Assembly: GCF_003063415.1 (NCBI RefSeq)
Contig: NZ_NESK01000030.1
Location: forward strand, 1-47,699
Direction of reading: 5' to 3'
DNA from: Limnohabitans sp. 2KL-17
Lineage (GTDB): Bacteria; Pseudomonadota; Gammaproteobacteria; Burkholderiales; Burkholderiaceae_C
DNA: 47,699 nt
Positions 16,166-26,800 of the stretch are shown here, in pieces (positions within the stretch are counted from its first letter, which is position 1; each line of letters starts with the position of its first letter). Both the position numbers and the translations under genes were made by a program. The notes under the pieces were generated by a model that had not been told where the DNA came from, ran no database searches, and was given only the letters and a program-made list of their open reading frames with translations.

Positions 16166-18427
16166 TCAACGTCGACGGGCAGCCCTCACGCCTTTGACAC
16201 CACGCACGCTGCCCAGCACTTTGTTCAAGCTGACCGCATCATGGATTTCCACGGTGAAAGTCATCCAAGCCGTTCCTTTGACGGACTGGGTTTGCACCCC
16301 AATCACGTTCATTTTCTCTTTGGCAAAAACTTCTGAAATGTCACGCAAAAGGCCCTGCCGATCAAAGGCCTCCACAGCCACATCGACGGGATAGACCGAG
16401 GCATCGGGGCCTTTGTGATCGCCCCAGCGCACCTCTATGACGCGCTCCCCGTGGCGGGAAGCCAACTCGCGGAAGTTGCTGCAATCTTGCCGGTGAATGC
16501 TGACACCCTTGCCGCGCGTGACAAAGCCGCTGATGGGGTCTGGCGGCGCTGGTTTGCAACAGCGCGAAAGTTGCGTCAGCAGAGAATCAACCCCGACCAC
16601 GAGGACACCCGAGGGTGATTTGCGTGCGACAGCTCCTTTGAACTTCTTTTGGAAGTACTGGTCGGGCTGCAGCGCAGGCTCTGGCGGGTTCAACAATACC
16701 TCGATGTTGCGCAACGAGTATTCGTCTTTGCCCACCACTTCAAAAAGGCCATCGGCCGACTTGAAGCCCAACTGGCTGGCCAGATCTTCCAGGCGGATCG
16801 ATGTGCGGCCGAGGCGTTGAAGCAATTTTTCGACCGATTCGCGCCCCCGGGCAATGGTTTCAGTACTGATCTGGGCATTAAACCAAGCCCTCACCTTGGC
16901 CCGTGCACGAGGGCTGGCCAGGTAAGCCAGTTCAGGATTGAGCCAGTCCCGCGAGGGTCCGCCCTCCTTGATGGCCGTGATCTCAACGGTCTGACCGTTC
17001 GCCAAAGGCGTGTTCAGGGTCACCATGGCGCCGTCCACCTTGGCGCCTCGGCAACGATGGCCGAGGTTGGTGTGCACGGTGTAGGCAAAGTCGATGGGTG
17101 TGGCGCCTTGCGGCAATTCGACCACGGCAGCTTCCGGCGTCAGCACATAAATGCGGTCGTCAAACAGCCCATTTCCCTTCGCCTGGTCTTGTGCGGCACC
17201 CGACAGGTCACGCTCCCAAGCCAGCAACTGGCGCAGCACGGCGATTTTGGTGTCGTATTCGCTGTTGGCGGACACCCCTGCATAGCCTTTGGCGCCCGCC
17301 TCCTTGTAAGCCCAGTGCGCGGCTACGCCGTGTTCAGCATGTTCATGCATCGCCTGCGTGCGAATTTGCACCTCGATCGGGCCGCCATCCACATCACGCA
17401 CCACCGTGTGCAGCGACTGGTAACCATTGACTTTGGGCTTGGCAATGTAGTCGTCAAATTCTTGCTCGATGGCTGCAAAGTGTTCGTGCACCCAACTCAG
17501 CACTTGGTAGCAATCTGCCACGCTTTGCACCACCACGCGCAGGGCACGAATATCAAATACTTGGTCAAACGCCAGCGACTTGCCACGCATTTTGCGCACG
17601 ATGCTGTAGATGTGTTTGGGCCGCCCTTCGACTGAAGCGGCAATGCCCTGCTTGGCCAGCGCTTGCTGCAACCGCTGGCGCAGTTCCAGCATGTACCTTT
17701 CGCGTTCAGCGCGTTTTTCATCGAGCAGCCGTGCAATGTCTTTGTAAGTGGCAGGCTCCAGAAAACGGAATGACAAGTCTTCCATTTCCCATTTGATCTG
17801 CCATATCCCAAGGCGGTTGGCCAGTGGTGCAAAGACGCGCAAGGATTCGCTGGCCAAGGCCTGGGGAACAGGCAACTTGGCGGCCGCGAAATGGCGCAAG
17901 GTTTGCAAGCGCGAGGCCAGACGGAGCATGACCACCCGCAAATCACGGCTGAAGGCCAGCAGCATTTTGCGAACATTCTCGGTTTGCAACTGGGGGCTGA
18001 GCTGCGAATTGTCTGAACTAAGGTTGCTGGATTCTGCCGCTCTGGACAAGCGCTGCAGATGCACCAACTGGTTGGTTTGCATGGCCAACTGTGCCAAATG
18101 GGGGCCAAAGGCCTTGGCCATGACTTCTTCGGGTTTGTTCAGATGGGGGCAGGTGTAGACCAGATAACAGGCTGCTTGCATGGCGACCGAGCTGCCAATG
18201 TCCTCCAGAATGGCGGCAACAGCATCGGCATGCGCGAGGGTGTTCTCTCCGGTATCCAGCATTTCACCGGAAATCAGTGGCTCGGCAAAGGCACGGGCTT
18301 TGGCCCGTGTTTCGGCCTGTTCGGCTGCATCAGCGGTGGCCAGCATGACGGGTGGCAAAAGGGGTGCATGCAAACGCCCAGATGCCGACATCGGGCTTGC
18401 GGAATGGCTTGAAGTGGGGCTGACCAT
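16166..18427 (-). CDS. relA: GTP pyrophosphokinase RelA, (p)ppGpp synthetase
   Basis: A 753-residue stringent-response enzyme that makes (p)ppGpp on ribosomes carrying uncharged tRNA. The N-terminal HD region (about 55-200) is degenerate: the hydrolase HDxxED signature is replaced by TCPHLNKPEE near 92-101, so hydrolysis is not expected. The synthetase domain (about 265-375) has GRPKHIYSIVRKM, DIRALRVVV, and EFDD (323-326) just before YIAKPKVNGYQSLHTVV. The ExDD form marks monofunctional RelA, whereas SpoT/Rel enzymes carry RxKD. A TGS domain follows (about 424-485), then the paired cysteines in SRCCKP (about 621-626) and a C-terminal ACT domain (about 676-753). A second enzyme, SpoT, is expected elsewhere in the genome. 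The gene starts 5 bases after the neighbouring hydrolase gene ends. Confidence 0.94.
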   Translation of the reverse strand: MVSPTSSHSASPMSASGRLHAPLLPPVMLATADAAEQAETRAKARAFAEPLISGEMLDTGENTLAHADAVAAILEDIGSSVAMQAACYLVYTCPHLNKPEEVMAKAFGPHLAQLAMQTNQLVHLQRLSRAAESSNLSSDNSQLSPQLQTENVRKMLLAFSRDLRVVMLRLASRLQTLRHFAAAKLPVPQALASESLRVFAPLANRLGIWQIKWEMEDLSFRFLEPATYKDIARLLDEKRAERERYMLELRQRLQQALAKQGIAASVEGRPKHIYSIVRKMRGKSLAFDQVFDIRALRVVVQSVADCYQVLSWVHEHFAAIEQEFDDYIAKPKVNGYQSLHTVVRDVDGGPIEVQIRTQAMHEHAEHGVAAHWAYKEAGAKGYAGVSANSEYDTKIAVLRQLLAWERDLSGAAQDQAKGNGLFDDRIYVLTPEAAVVELPQGATPIDFAYTVHTNLGHRCRGAKVDGAMVTLNTPLANGQTVEITAIKEGGPSRDWLNPELAYLASPRARAKVRAWFNAQISTETIARGRESVEKLLQRLGRTSIRLEDLASQLGFKSADGLFEVVGKDEYSLRNIEVLLNPPEPALQPDQYFQKKFKGAVARKSPSGVLVVGVDSLLTQLSRCCKPAPPDPISGFVTRGKGVSIHRQDCSNFRELASRHGERVIEVRWGDHKGPDASVYPVDVAVEAFDRQGLLRDISEVFAKEKMNVIGVQTQSVKGTAWMTFTVEIHDAVSLNKVLGSVRGVKGVRAARRR

Positions 18428-18432
18428 GGTTT

Positions 18433-19374
18433 TTATTCAGCGAGCAAAAACTGGGCCACGCATGAAATTTGGTCCTCACTTGTCAATGTGGGCGCATGGC
18501 CAAAACCAGCCCAAGTCTCCAAACGCGCTCTGGGGCCGCGTTGCGCCATGGCATTGGCCGTTTCAGGGGTCAATAAATCCGAATCTTGTCCGCGAATAAG
18601 CAGGGTCCGGGCCTTGATTTGATCAAATAAGGACCAAAGCGCGGCTTCGCCTGCGGTGGCTATTTCTTCGGTCAGGGCTCGAACCGGCACGCCAATGGCC
18701 GGGTCGTAGTGCAAAGTCAAGGCACCGTCTAGGCCTGGCCGTGTCATGTGTCCGGACATCTCTCGCCACAAATCGTCAGGCACAGGACCAAAGCCTTGAG
18801 ACAACGTACGCAGTAAAGCTGCGGCTTCATCCAGGTCGTGGTACTGCCCATATTGACCCGCATAGGTTTGCATGCGTTGAACCGAGGGCCAGCTGATGGC
18901 GGGTCCGACATCGTTCAGAACCAGACGACGAATGGGCGCAGGCAAAGGCAAGCCAGGCTGTCCTGCCAAAACCATGCCGATGAGACCGCCCATGCTGGTT
19001 CCGACCCAGTCCAGTGATTGCATGGCGTTTGTTGCGCCCCATTGTGCGCTAAGTTGTGCGTTCAATTGGCGCAACAAGACCAGCATGTCGGCGGCATATT
19101 GCGGAATTTGGTAGCCCGAAGCATCGCTCAGCCATTCGCTGCGGCCCCGTCCCACCACATCAGGGCAAATGACCTGCAAGGGCTTCGAACTTTGGGCCAC
19201 AAGGGCTTGGGCCAGGCGGTCAAAGTCACGGCCTTGTCGTGTCAAGCCATGTACACACACCACCACATGGCGGGCAGACACATCGCCCCAGCGCCAAAAC
19301 GCCATGCGGTGTTGGCCCTCGGGGTGGGGGCAGTTGACAAAGTCAAGTTGAGGTTGTGTGGTGATGGCGGTCAT
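18433..19374 (-). CDS. Alpha/beta hydrolase
   Basis: A 313-residue alpha/beta-fold hydrolase. It shows the oxyanion segment VCVHGLTRQGRDFD (about 39-52), PDVVGRGRS (71-79), nucleophile Ser127 in GTSMGG, an acid in RGQDSDLLTP, and the catalytic His in GFGHAPTL near the C-terminus. The substrate cannot be read from the sequence. The start at 19374 (MTAITTQPQ) is preferred; an in-frame upstream ATG at 19431 would encroach on the promoter region shared with hbdH. It lies 5 bases upstream of relA, so the two are likely co-transcribed. Confidence 0.85.
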   Translation of the reverse strand: MTAITTQPQLDFVNCPHPEGQHRMAFWRWGDVSARHVVVCVHGLTRQGRDFDRLAQALVAQSSKPLQVICPDVVGRGRSEWLSDASGYQIPQYAADMLVLLRQLNAQLSAQWGATNAMQSLDWVGTSMGGLIGMVLAGQPGLPLPAPIRRLVLNDVGPAISWPSVQRMQTYAGQYGQYHDLDEAAALLRTLSQGFGPVPDDLWREMSGHMTRPGLDGALTLHYDPAIGVPVRALTEEIATAGEAALWSLFDQIKARTLLIRGQDSDLLTPETANAMAQRGPRARLETWAGFGHAPTLTSEDQISCVAQFLLAE

Positions 19375-19475
19375 GGTGATCAGAAAGAATCTGGGGAAGG
19401 CTTGTTTAAAACCGGGCCTTTGCGGCGCCATAATGGACTTTTGAACATCCTAAATCATCTTTTGGAGTGGAAATC

Positions 19476-20246
19476 ATGTTGCAAGGTAAAACGGCTTTGG
19501 TCACGGGTTCAACCAGCGGTATCGGTCTGGGCATTGCCAAGGCATTGGCCAAACAAGGTGCACAGATTGTTTTGAACGGCTTTGGTGATGCCGAAGGCCC
19601 CAAGGCCGAAATCGCAGCCTTGGGCGTCAAGGTCGCATACCACGGTGCCGACATGAGCAAAGCCTCTGAAATCGAAGCCATGATGAAGTTTGCCGCCGAT
19701 ACTTTTGGCCGCGTGGACATTCTTGTGAACAACGCAGGTATCCAGCATGTGGCCAAAATTGAAGATTTTCCGGTCGAGCGCTGGGACGCGATCATTGCCA
19801 TCAACCTGACAAGCGCTTTCCATGCCACCCGGATGGCCTTACCCGCCATGAAGGCCTCCAACTGGGGCCGCATCATCAACGTGGCATCCATTCATGGTCT
19901 GGTCGGCTCGGCAGAAAAATCGGCTTATGTGGCCGCCAAACACGGCGTGGTGGGACTGACCAAGGTGATGGCACTGGAAAACGCCACCACGGGCGTGACC
20001 TGCAACGCCATTTGCCCTGGCTGGGTGCTGACCCCGCTGGTGCAAAAACAGGTGGACGCCAAAGCAGCTGCCATGGGCTTGTCCAATGAAGAAGCCAAAA
20101 AAGTTTTGTTGCAGGAGAAAGAGCCCTCCATGCAGTTCACCACCCCCGAGGAATTGGGTGAGTTGGCGGTGTTCTTTTGCTCGACTGCGGGCAACAATGT
20201 ACGCGGTGTGGCCTGGAACATGGACGGTGGCTGGACCGCGCAATAA
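19476..20246 (+). CDS. hbdH: 3-hydroxybutyrate dehydrogenase
   Basis: A 256-residue short-chain dehydrogenase that oxidises (R)-3-hydroxybutyrate to acetoacetate with NAD+, part of polyhydroxybutyrate and ketone-body breakdown. Seen in the sequence: the Rossmann motif TGSTSGIG (10-17), NNAG, and the catalytic Ser138, Tyr151 and Lys155 in SAYVAAKHG. The substrate family is marked by the ASIHGLVGS stretch, CPGWVLTPLV and the C-terminal WNMDGGWTAQ, which are typical of bacterial 3-hydroxybutyrate dehydrogenases. The ATG at 19476 with TGGAG eight bases upstream is preferred to a GTG at 19467. The divergent neighbour is a hydrolase. ompR begins 3 bases after the stop. Confidence 0.92.
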   Translation: MLQGKTALVTGSTSGIGLGIAKALAKQGAQIVLNGFGDAEGPKAEIAALGVKVAYHGADMSKASEIEAMMKFAADTFGRVDILVNNAGIQHVAKIEDFPVERWDAIIAINLTSAFHATRMALPAMKASNWGRIINVASIHGLVGSAEKSAYVAAKHGVVGLTKVMALENATTGVTCNAICPGWVLTPLVQKQVDAKAAAMGLSNEEAKKVLLQEKEPSMQFTTPEELGELAVFFCSTAGNNVRGVAWNMDGGWTAQ

Positions 20247-20249
20247 ACC

Positions 20250-20981
20250 ATGAGCACATCATCACGCCTTGACAAGATAGTCATCGTCGACGACGACACC
20301 CGCATCCGCGATTTGTTGCGGCGTTTTCTGTCTCAAGAAGGTTTTGACGTTTTGCTGGCCGAAGACGGAAGAGCATTGGACCGCATCTTGCAGCGTGAAA
20401 CCATCGATTTGATGGTTCTGGATTTGATGCTGCCCGGTGAAGACGGCCTGAGCATTTGCCGCCGCCTGCGTGCTGCTGGGGTGAATACGCCTGTGATCAT
20501 GCTGACAGCCAAAGTGGAAGATGTGGACCGCATCACTGGACTGGAGATCGGTGCTGATGATTACCTGGGCAAGCCCTTCAACCCGCGTGAATTGCTGGCT
20601 CGCATCCATGCAGTCTTGCGCCGCAGGCCCCAAAATGAAGTACCTGGGGCGCCTTCAACCGGCGACCATGAAGTCATAGCATTCGGTGCTTTTTTGCTGG
20701 ATTTGGGAACCCGGTCATTGTCCAAGAGTGGCCAGGACATCCCGCTGACCAGTGGCGAATTTGCCATGTTGAAGGCGCTAGCACGGCATCCCAAGCAGGC
20801 CCTCACGCGTGACAAATTGGCCCAACTGGCGCGTGGTCGCGAGTTCGAGCCGTTCGACCGGAGCCTGGATGTGCAGATTTCCAGGCTGCGAAAAATGATC
20901 GAACTGGACCCTGCCGCCCCCAAAATCATCCAAACTGTCTGGGGCGTCGGGTATGTGTTCGTGCCCGATGGTCAGCCGTGA
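20250..20981 (+). CDS. ompR: OmpR-type response regulator
   Basis: A 243-residue regulator. The receiver has VIVDDDTRIR, phosphorylation site Asp58 in VLDLMLPGEDGLSICRRLR, and the conserved Lys in GKPFNPRELLARI. The C-terminal winged helix carries PLTSGEFAMLKAL, SLDVQISRLRKMIE and TVWGVGYVFVPDG. The match to classic OmpR is close along the whole length, including GAPS before the effector domain. It probably controls porin or other envelope genes in response to its kinase. It begins directly after hbdH and overlaps the kinase gene by four bases (GTGA), showing translational coupling. Confidence 0.9.
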   Translation: MSTSSRLDKIVIVDDDTRIRDLLRRFLSQEGFDVLLAEDGRALDRILQRETIDLMVLDLMLPGEDGLSICRRLRAAGVNTPVIMLTAKVEDVDRITGLEIGADDYLGKPFNPRELLARIHAVLRRRPQNEVPGAPSTGDHEVIAFGAFLLDLGTRSLSKSGQDIPLTSGEFAMLKALARHPKQALTRDKLAQLARGREFEPFDRSLDVQISRLRKMIELDPAAPKIIQTVWGVGYVFVPDGQP

Positions 20982-22360
20982 GCGCGCCTGAAATCTCCCC
21001 AGAGCAGACAGAACCCGAGCAGTCGCCCCGCAGGTTCAAGCTGAGCCTGTTTTGGCGGACTTTCTTTTTACTGGCTTTGTTGATTCTCTGCAGCAGCCTG
21101 GCTTGGCTGCAAATGTTTCGCACCCAGGAATACGAGCCGCGTATTTTGCGAAATGCCCACCAAATTGCCACCGTGGTCAATTTAACCAAGACCGCATTGA
21201 TGCACTCCGATGCCATTGCACGGGTGGCGCTGCTCAAAATGTTGGCAGACGAAGAAGACGTGAGCATTCAGACACGCGAACCCGGGGACAAAATAGTGCC
21301 TTTCATCGCTTCAGGCATGGAAAACCGGCTGGTAGAGGAAATGGTCAAACGGCTTGGGCCTGGCACCGTGATCGCCTCGCGCGTGAACGACGCCGCCGGA
21401 CTATGGGTGGGTTTCCAGATGGAGCGCGACAGTTATTGGCTGCAAATGGATGCGGAACGTCTGCAACCACTCGGTGGCTCGGCCTGGCTGACATGGCTGG
21501 GCGTCACGCTTGCACTGTCTTTGACAGGGGCGGCCATGATGGCCGGTCTGATCAACCGCCCCCTGAAACGCCTTTCGTTTGCTGCCAGCCAGGTCAGAGA
21601 GGGGCATTTCAATACCTCTACTTTGGACGAGGATGCGGCAACCAGTGAAATTCGCGAGGTCAATATCGGCTTCAACCGCATGGCCGAGCGTCTGGCCAAA
21701 GTTGAACAAGAACGGGCTTTGATGCTGGCAGGCATCTCGCACGACCTGCGTACCCCCCTTGCGCGCTTGCGGCTAGAAACAGAATTGAGCGTTGCCGACC
21801 TGGAAACCCGTGATTTGATGGCGGCTGACATTGCGCAGCTTGACGCCATCATCGACAAATTTCTGGACTACGCACGACCCGAGCCCACCGACTTGGGGCC
21901 TGTATTGCTTTCGGGTGTGATCAGCCAGAGCATTGGCCCTTGGCGCAACAACCCGCGCTTTGAAATTCATGTCGATGTCGCAGAAGACTTGCAGGTCAAA
22001 GCCGAACAGGTGGAATTGGTCCGCGTGATGTCAAATCTCTTGGAAAACGCCCGTCGCTACGGCCAAAGCGCGAGCGACGGCATCACGCACGTTGAAATCG
22101 TGGCCCGCGTTCATGATGGCTGGGTCTTGCTGCGGGTTCGCGACCAAGGCCCTGGGGTGTCTGAGGAAGCCCTGAAAAATCTGACGCAACCTTTCTTCAG
22201 AGGCGATACCGCCAGAACCGAGGCGACTGGCTCGGGCTTGGGTCTGGCCATTGTGGAGCGCTCGGTGCAGCGCATGGGGGGCACTTTTTCAGTGTTCAAC
22301 AACAGCGCTGGAGGCCTGATGGCCTTGATGAAGTTCAGGCAAGTGCCCAGCGAGTCGTGA
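20978..22360 (+). CDS. envZ: EnvZ-like sensor histidine kinase
   Basis: A 460-residue inner-membrane kinase starting with GTG, overlapping ompR by four bases. Membrane helices lie at about 26-46 and 168-190, with a periplasmic region of about 120 residues between them. A HAMP domain follows (about 190-242), then the phospho-acceptor His255 in LAGISHDLRTPLARLRLE, an N-box (MSNLLENARRYG), DQGPGV and GSGLGLAIV. It phosphorylates the OmpR-type partner next door. The periplasmic domain differs from that of enterobacterial EnvZ, so the signal may differ; the symbol rests on pairing with a clear OmpR. Confidence 0.85.
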   Translation: MSAPEISPEQTEPEQSPRRFKLSLFWRTFFLLALLILCSSLAWLQMFRTQEYEPRILRNAHQIATVVNLTKTALMHSDAIARVALLKMLADEEDVSIQTREPGDKIVPFIASGMENRLVEEMVKRLGPGTVIASRVNDAAGLWVGFQMERDSYWLQMDAERLQPLGGSAWLTWLGVTLALSLTGAAMMAGLINRPLKRLSFAASQVREGHFNTSTLDEDAATSEIREVNIGFNRMAERLAKVEQERALMLAGISHDLRTPLARLRLETELSVADLETRDLMAADIAQLDAIIDKFLDYARPEPTDLGPVLLSGVISQSIGPWRNNPRFEIHVDVAEDLQVKAEQVELVRVMSNLLENARRYGQSASDGITHVEIVARVHDGWVLLRVRDQGPGVSEEALKNLTQPFFRGDTARTEATGSGLGLAIVERSVQRMGGTFSVFNNSAGGLMALMKFRQVPSES

Positions 22361-22384
22361 GTTAAAGGGCCCAAAGCCAGGGCT

Positions 22385-22864
22385 TCATTGCTTTTTCAGC
22401 AACGCGACAGCACGCGCTTCGATGCTTTGCCCCATCCCCACTGGGCCCAATTTTTCTGCGGTTTTGGCTTTGACATTGACCTGACTAACGTCCACCCCCA
22501 GCGCCCGTGCCACAGAGGCGCACATGGCCCCCATGTGGGGAGCCAATTTGGGGGCTTGGGCGATCACAGTGCTGTCGACATTCAGCAACTCATACCCCTG
22601 TGCCCGCACACGCCGCATGGCTTCAGCCAACAACACAGAAGAATCGGCGCCTTTGAACTGCACATCGGTGTCGGGGAAATGGCGTCCGATGTCCCCCAGG
22701 CCTGCTGCCCCCAAAACGGCATCGGTGATGGCGTGCAACAGCACATCTGCGTCCGAATGGCCCAATAGACCTGCACTGTGCGCTATCTCCACGCCGCCCA
22801 AAATCAATTTTCTGCCGGGTACCAGGGCATGCACGTCCCAGCCTTCACCCATTCGGATGTTCAT
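22385..22864 (-). CDS. ispF: 2-C-methyl-D-erythritol 2,4-cyclodiphosphate synthase
   Basis: A 159-residue enzyme of the MEP isoprenoid pathway; it cyclises CDP-methylerythritol phosphate with loss of CMP. Metal ligands are visible in GWDVHAL (Asp10, His12) and [21 protein letters not shown] and the C-terminal [13 protein letters not shown] loop are family hallmarks. The length is normal. Its ATG overlaps the ispD stop by four bases, so the two consecutive pathway steps are translationally coupled. Confidence 0.96.
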   Translation of the reverse strand: MNIRMGEGWDVHALVPGRKLILGGVEIAHSAGLLGHSDADVLLHAITDAVLGAAGLGDIGRHFPDTDVQFKGADSSVLLAEAMRRVRAQGYELLNVDSTVIAQAPKLAPHMGAMCASVARALGVDVSQVNVKAKTAEKLGPVGMGQSIEARAVALLKKQ

Positions 22865-23589
22865 ACTTTGCCTTTCAAGACAGCCTCGGCAAATGCAAAG
22901 TCTGCGGGGTAGGTGACTTTCAGATTCTGGGCCGATCCGGGCACCAAGCGCGGCGACAAACCTTGGCGCTCCATGGCACTGGACTCGTCGGTGATGCCCT
23001 CAAAACCACTGGCTGCGGCAACAGCCAATGCGGTGTTCAGGGCACCCACACGGAACATTTGCGGCGTTTGCGCCAGCCATTTGTCTTCGCGAGGCAAGGT
23101 GTTGGCTACCCGTGCGCCTTGCACGGTCAGTCTGTGGGATTTCAAGGTGTCGGGCAAAGGCAAGGCCAACAAACCGCCCACCGGGTCATCCCGGCACGTT
23201 TCAATCAAGACAGCGACGGCCTCTGGCGTGATCAGGCACCGCGCAGCATCGTGCACCAACACCCAATCGTCGGCACTGACCCCCGAGGCCATCATGGCGC
23301 TCAGGCCGTTGAACACGCTCTGGGCGCGGGTTGCACCACCACACATAAGACGGACAAAATTTGAAGGCCAATGAGGGGCCGAGGGCCAGACAAAGCCGTC
23401 GTCAGGGGCCAAAACCACGAAACCATCGGCTATTTGCGGCACCTGCGCCAAAGCCTGCAAGGTGTTCATGATCATCGGGCGACCGGCAACAGTTTGGTAT
23501 TGCTTGGGTACTGACGTACCGGCACGGCTGCCCAGCCCGGCACAGGGGACCAGGACATGAAAGCGGGGAGAAATAAAAGACTTGGGCAT
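22861..23589 (-). CDS. ispD: 2-C-methyl-D-erythritol 4-phosphate cytidylyltransferase
   Basis: A 242-residue MEP-pathway enzyme that joins CTP and methylerythritol phosphate. The CTP-binding loop is [18 protein letters not shown] at the N-terminus; VHDAARCL and the C-terminal [11 protein letters not shown] also match the family. The start at 23589 ([10 protein letters not shown]) is preferred over 23688, whose extension has no family similarity and would run back toward mfd. Co-transcribed with ispF. The 214 bases upstream (23590-23803) are shared with the divergent mfd gene. Confidence 0.94.
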   Translation of the reverse strand: MPKSFISPRFHVLVPCAGLGSRAGTSVPKQYQTVAGRPMIMNTLQALAQVPQIADGFVVLAPDDGFVWPSAPHWPSNFVRLMCGGATRAQSVFNGLSAMMASGVSADDWVLVHDAARCLITPEAVAVLIETCRDDPVGGLLALPLPDTLKSHRLTVQGARVANTLPREDKWLAQTPQMFRVGALNTALAVAAASGFEGITDESSAMERQGLSPRLVPGSAQNLKVTYPADFAFAEAVLKGKV

Positions 23590-23751
23590 GAATCGCCATT
23601 GTAGAAGGTGGTCTCTGCAGACCGATATTGGAGGCTTCAAGCCTTTGCACCGGCCAGGTCCTGCAAGCACCAGGGAACATGGACTCAAAGCCCCATTGCA
23701 CAGCGCCAGGGCATTGAACGCCTTCTACAATATCTGAGTTTTCAAGTCGCC

Positions 23752-23789
23752 CACCCCCCTCCTTACTGGCGGGGGGTGCTTTGCTTTTT
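23752..23789 (+). terminator. Terminator-like hairpin in the mfd leader
   Basis: CACCCCCC (23752-23759) pairs perfectly with GGGGGGTG (23771-23778) around an eleven-base loop, followed by CTTTGCTTTTT. It lies 15-50 bases before the mfd start and no plus-strand gene ends nearby. It could be an attenuator for mfd or a terminator of antisense transcription. Confidence 0.55.
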
Positions 23790-23803
23790 CCAACGCCACT
23801 GTC

Positions 23804-26800
23804 ATGCCACTTCCAAGTCTCAACATCGGCAAACGATTCACGCTGCCGCGCCCTGTGGGGTCGGCAGATGCTGTGCTGCTGGCACAACTGGCTGAACGCG
23901 AAAAAAAGACGGGCAAGGTCACAGCCATCGTCACGGCCGATGCTGCCGATGCCCAGCGCCTGATGGAAGAACTGGTTTTTTTTGAACCCGGTCTGAGGTG
24001 TGTGGTTTTCCCGGACTGGGAAACCTTGCCCTACGACACCTTTTCGCCTCATCAGGACCTGATCAGCGAACGTCTGGCCACGCTCTGGCGCATCAAACAG
24101 CGCAACCACGCAGAAAGCGCCGACGTGGTGCTGGTGCCCGCTACAACGGCCCTTTACCGGCTGGCCCCGCCCTCTTTTCTGGCGGGTTACACCTTTGAAT
24201 TCAAGGTCAAACAAAAGCTCGATGAAGCGCAACTCAAAGCGCAACTCACCCTGGCAGGCTACTCCCATGTGAGCCAAGTGGTCAGCCCCGGTGAGTACGC
24301 TGTGCGCGGTGGCCTGATTGATTTGTTCCCCATGGGCTCTTTAGTGCCTTACCGGGTGGACTTGTTTGACGACGAGATCGACAGCATCCGCACCTTTGAC
24401 CCCGACAGCCAGCGCAGCCTTTACCCCGTGCCTGAAGTGCGTCTGTTGCCTGGTCGCGAGTTTCCGATGGACGACGCGGCCCGAGCGCGGTTTCGCAACC
24501 GCTGGCGCGAATTGCTCGAAGGCGACCCCACCAAAAGCCGCATCTACAAGGACATGGGCAACGGCGTGGCAACAGCAGGCATTGAGTATTACCTGCCCTT
24601 GTTTTTTGAACAAACCGCCACCGTGTTCGACTACCTGGGCGCAGGCCAGTCCGACGCGGCCACCGTGGTGCTGCACGGCGATTTGGAGCCGGCATTTCAG
24701 CGCTTTTGGCAAGACACCCGTGACCGCTACCGCCTGCTGCAAGGCGACCCTGAGCGGCCGGTGCTGCCGCCCGATGCCCTGTTTTTAAGCGCCGAGCAGT
24801 TTTACGGCCATTGCAACCAGCACGCGCAGCTGGCTCTGCGAGCAGGCGCTGAAGACGTGCCCGACAACGCCCTGGCGCAATCACTGCCCGATCTGACGGT
24901 GGTTCGCGGTGCCGAAGACCCGCTGGCTCGGTTGCAGGCTCACATTCGGGGTAGCACCAGCCGCATGTTGATCCTGGCCGAAAGCAATGGCCGACGCGAA
25001 AGTCTGCTCGATTTTGTGCGCTCCAGCGGCCTGACACCGCCCGTTTTCGACACCCTGCAAGAGTTTCTGGTCAGCGACGAAAAAGTGGGCATGGCCACCT
25101 CGTCGCTCAACAAAGGCTTTCACTGGTTTGAGCATGGCATCGACCTGGTCACCGAAACCGAACTCTTTGCCGCAGGCCCCACTACCCGCCGCCGCAAAAA
25201 GCAAGAGCAGGTCAGCGATGTAGAGGCGCTGATCAAAGACCTGAGCGAGTTGAACGTGGGTGACCCGGTAGTGCACAGCCAACACGGCATCGGACGCTAT
25301 CGGGGCCTGATCAACATGGACATGGGCGAGAAAAATTCCGATGGCACGCCCGCCGCACAGGAGTTTTTGCACCTGGAATACGCAGGCGATGCCACGCTGT
25401 ATGTGCCCGTGAGCCAGTTGCAGCTGATCAGCCGATACACCGGGGTGAGCGCTGATGAGGCCCCACTGCACAAGCTGGGCTCGGGACAGTGGGAAAAAGC
25501 CAAGCGCAGGGCTGCCGAGCAGGTGCGTGATTCGGCTGCCGAGTTGCTCAACATTTATGCCCGCAGGGCTGCGCGTGAAGGGCATGCTTTTAGGTACAGC
25601 CCGCAAGACTACGAAACCTTCGCCAACGACTTTGGTTTTGAAGAAACGGCCGACCAGAACGCCGCCATCCACGCTGTCATTCAGGACATGATCAGCCCCC
25701 GCCCGATGGACCGGCTGGTTTGTGGCGACGTGGGCTTTGGCAAGACCGAAGTCGCGCTGCGCGCAGCATTTGTAGCCGTCACAGGGGGCCGCCAAGTCGC
25801 CCTATTGGCCCCCACCACCCTGCTGGCCGAGCAACACTTTCAGACCCTCAAAGACCGCTTTGCCAAATGGCCTGTGCGAATTGCCGAAGTTTCGCGCTTT
25901 CGCTCGGGCAAGGAAGTCACCGCTGCTCTCAAAGGCATTGCCGACGGTACGGTGGACATCGTGGTGGGCACGCACAAGTTGCTGAGCGAGTCCACCCATT
26001 TCCACAACCTGGGCCTGCTCATCATTGACGAAGAGCACCGCTTTGGTGTGCGCCACAAGGAGGCCATGAAAGCCCTGCGGGCCGAGGTGGACGTGCTCAC
26101 CCTGACCGCCACACCCATTCCGCGAACCCTGGGCATGGCCTTGGAGGGGTTGCGCGATCTGAGCGTGATCGCCACGGCACCACAGCGCCGTCTGGCCATC
26201 AAGACCTTTGTGCGCAACGAGGGCACGGGAGTTATTCGCGAGGCTGTGTTGCGAGAACTCAAGCGCGGCGGGCAGGTGTACTTTTTGCATAACGAAGTCG
26301 ATACGATCGAGAACCGCAAGCAAAAGCTCGAAGAAATCCTGCCCGAAGCCCGCATCGCCGTGGCGCATGGCCAGATGCCCGAGCGCGAACTGGAACGGGT
26401 TATGCGCGACTTTGTAGCCCAGCGCTACAACATCCTGCTTTGCTCGACCATCATCGAGACCGGTATCGATGTGCCTACTGCCAACACCATTTTGATCAGC
26501 CGAGCCGACAAATTCGGCCTGGCCCAGTTGCACCAGTTGCGTGGTCGAGTGGGCCGTTCACACCACCAGGCCTATGCCTATCTGATGGTGCCCGAGATCC
26601 AGGGCCTGACCAAGCAAGCTGCCCAACGCCTCGATGCCATTCAGCAGATGGAAGAACTGGGCAGCGGCTTCTATTTGGCCATGCACGACCTGGAGATACG
26701 GGGCGCGGGCGAAGTGCTCGGCGAGAACCAGAGCGGCAACATGCTGGAGGTGGGCTTTCAGCTGTACAACGAAATGTTGTCTGAAGCGGTTCGCTGCCTC

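Noticed and set aside
16649..17635. A 328-codon open frame on the plus strand
   Set aside because: It is antisense to the conserved synthetase and TGS part of relA and shows no recognisable protein pattern.
23714..23731. A sigma-70 promoter for mfd, TTGAAC with TACAAT
   Set aside because: The spacer is only 6 bases, far from the usual 16-18, and no better -35 is seen for that -10.
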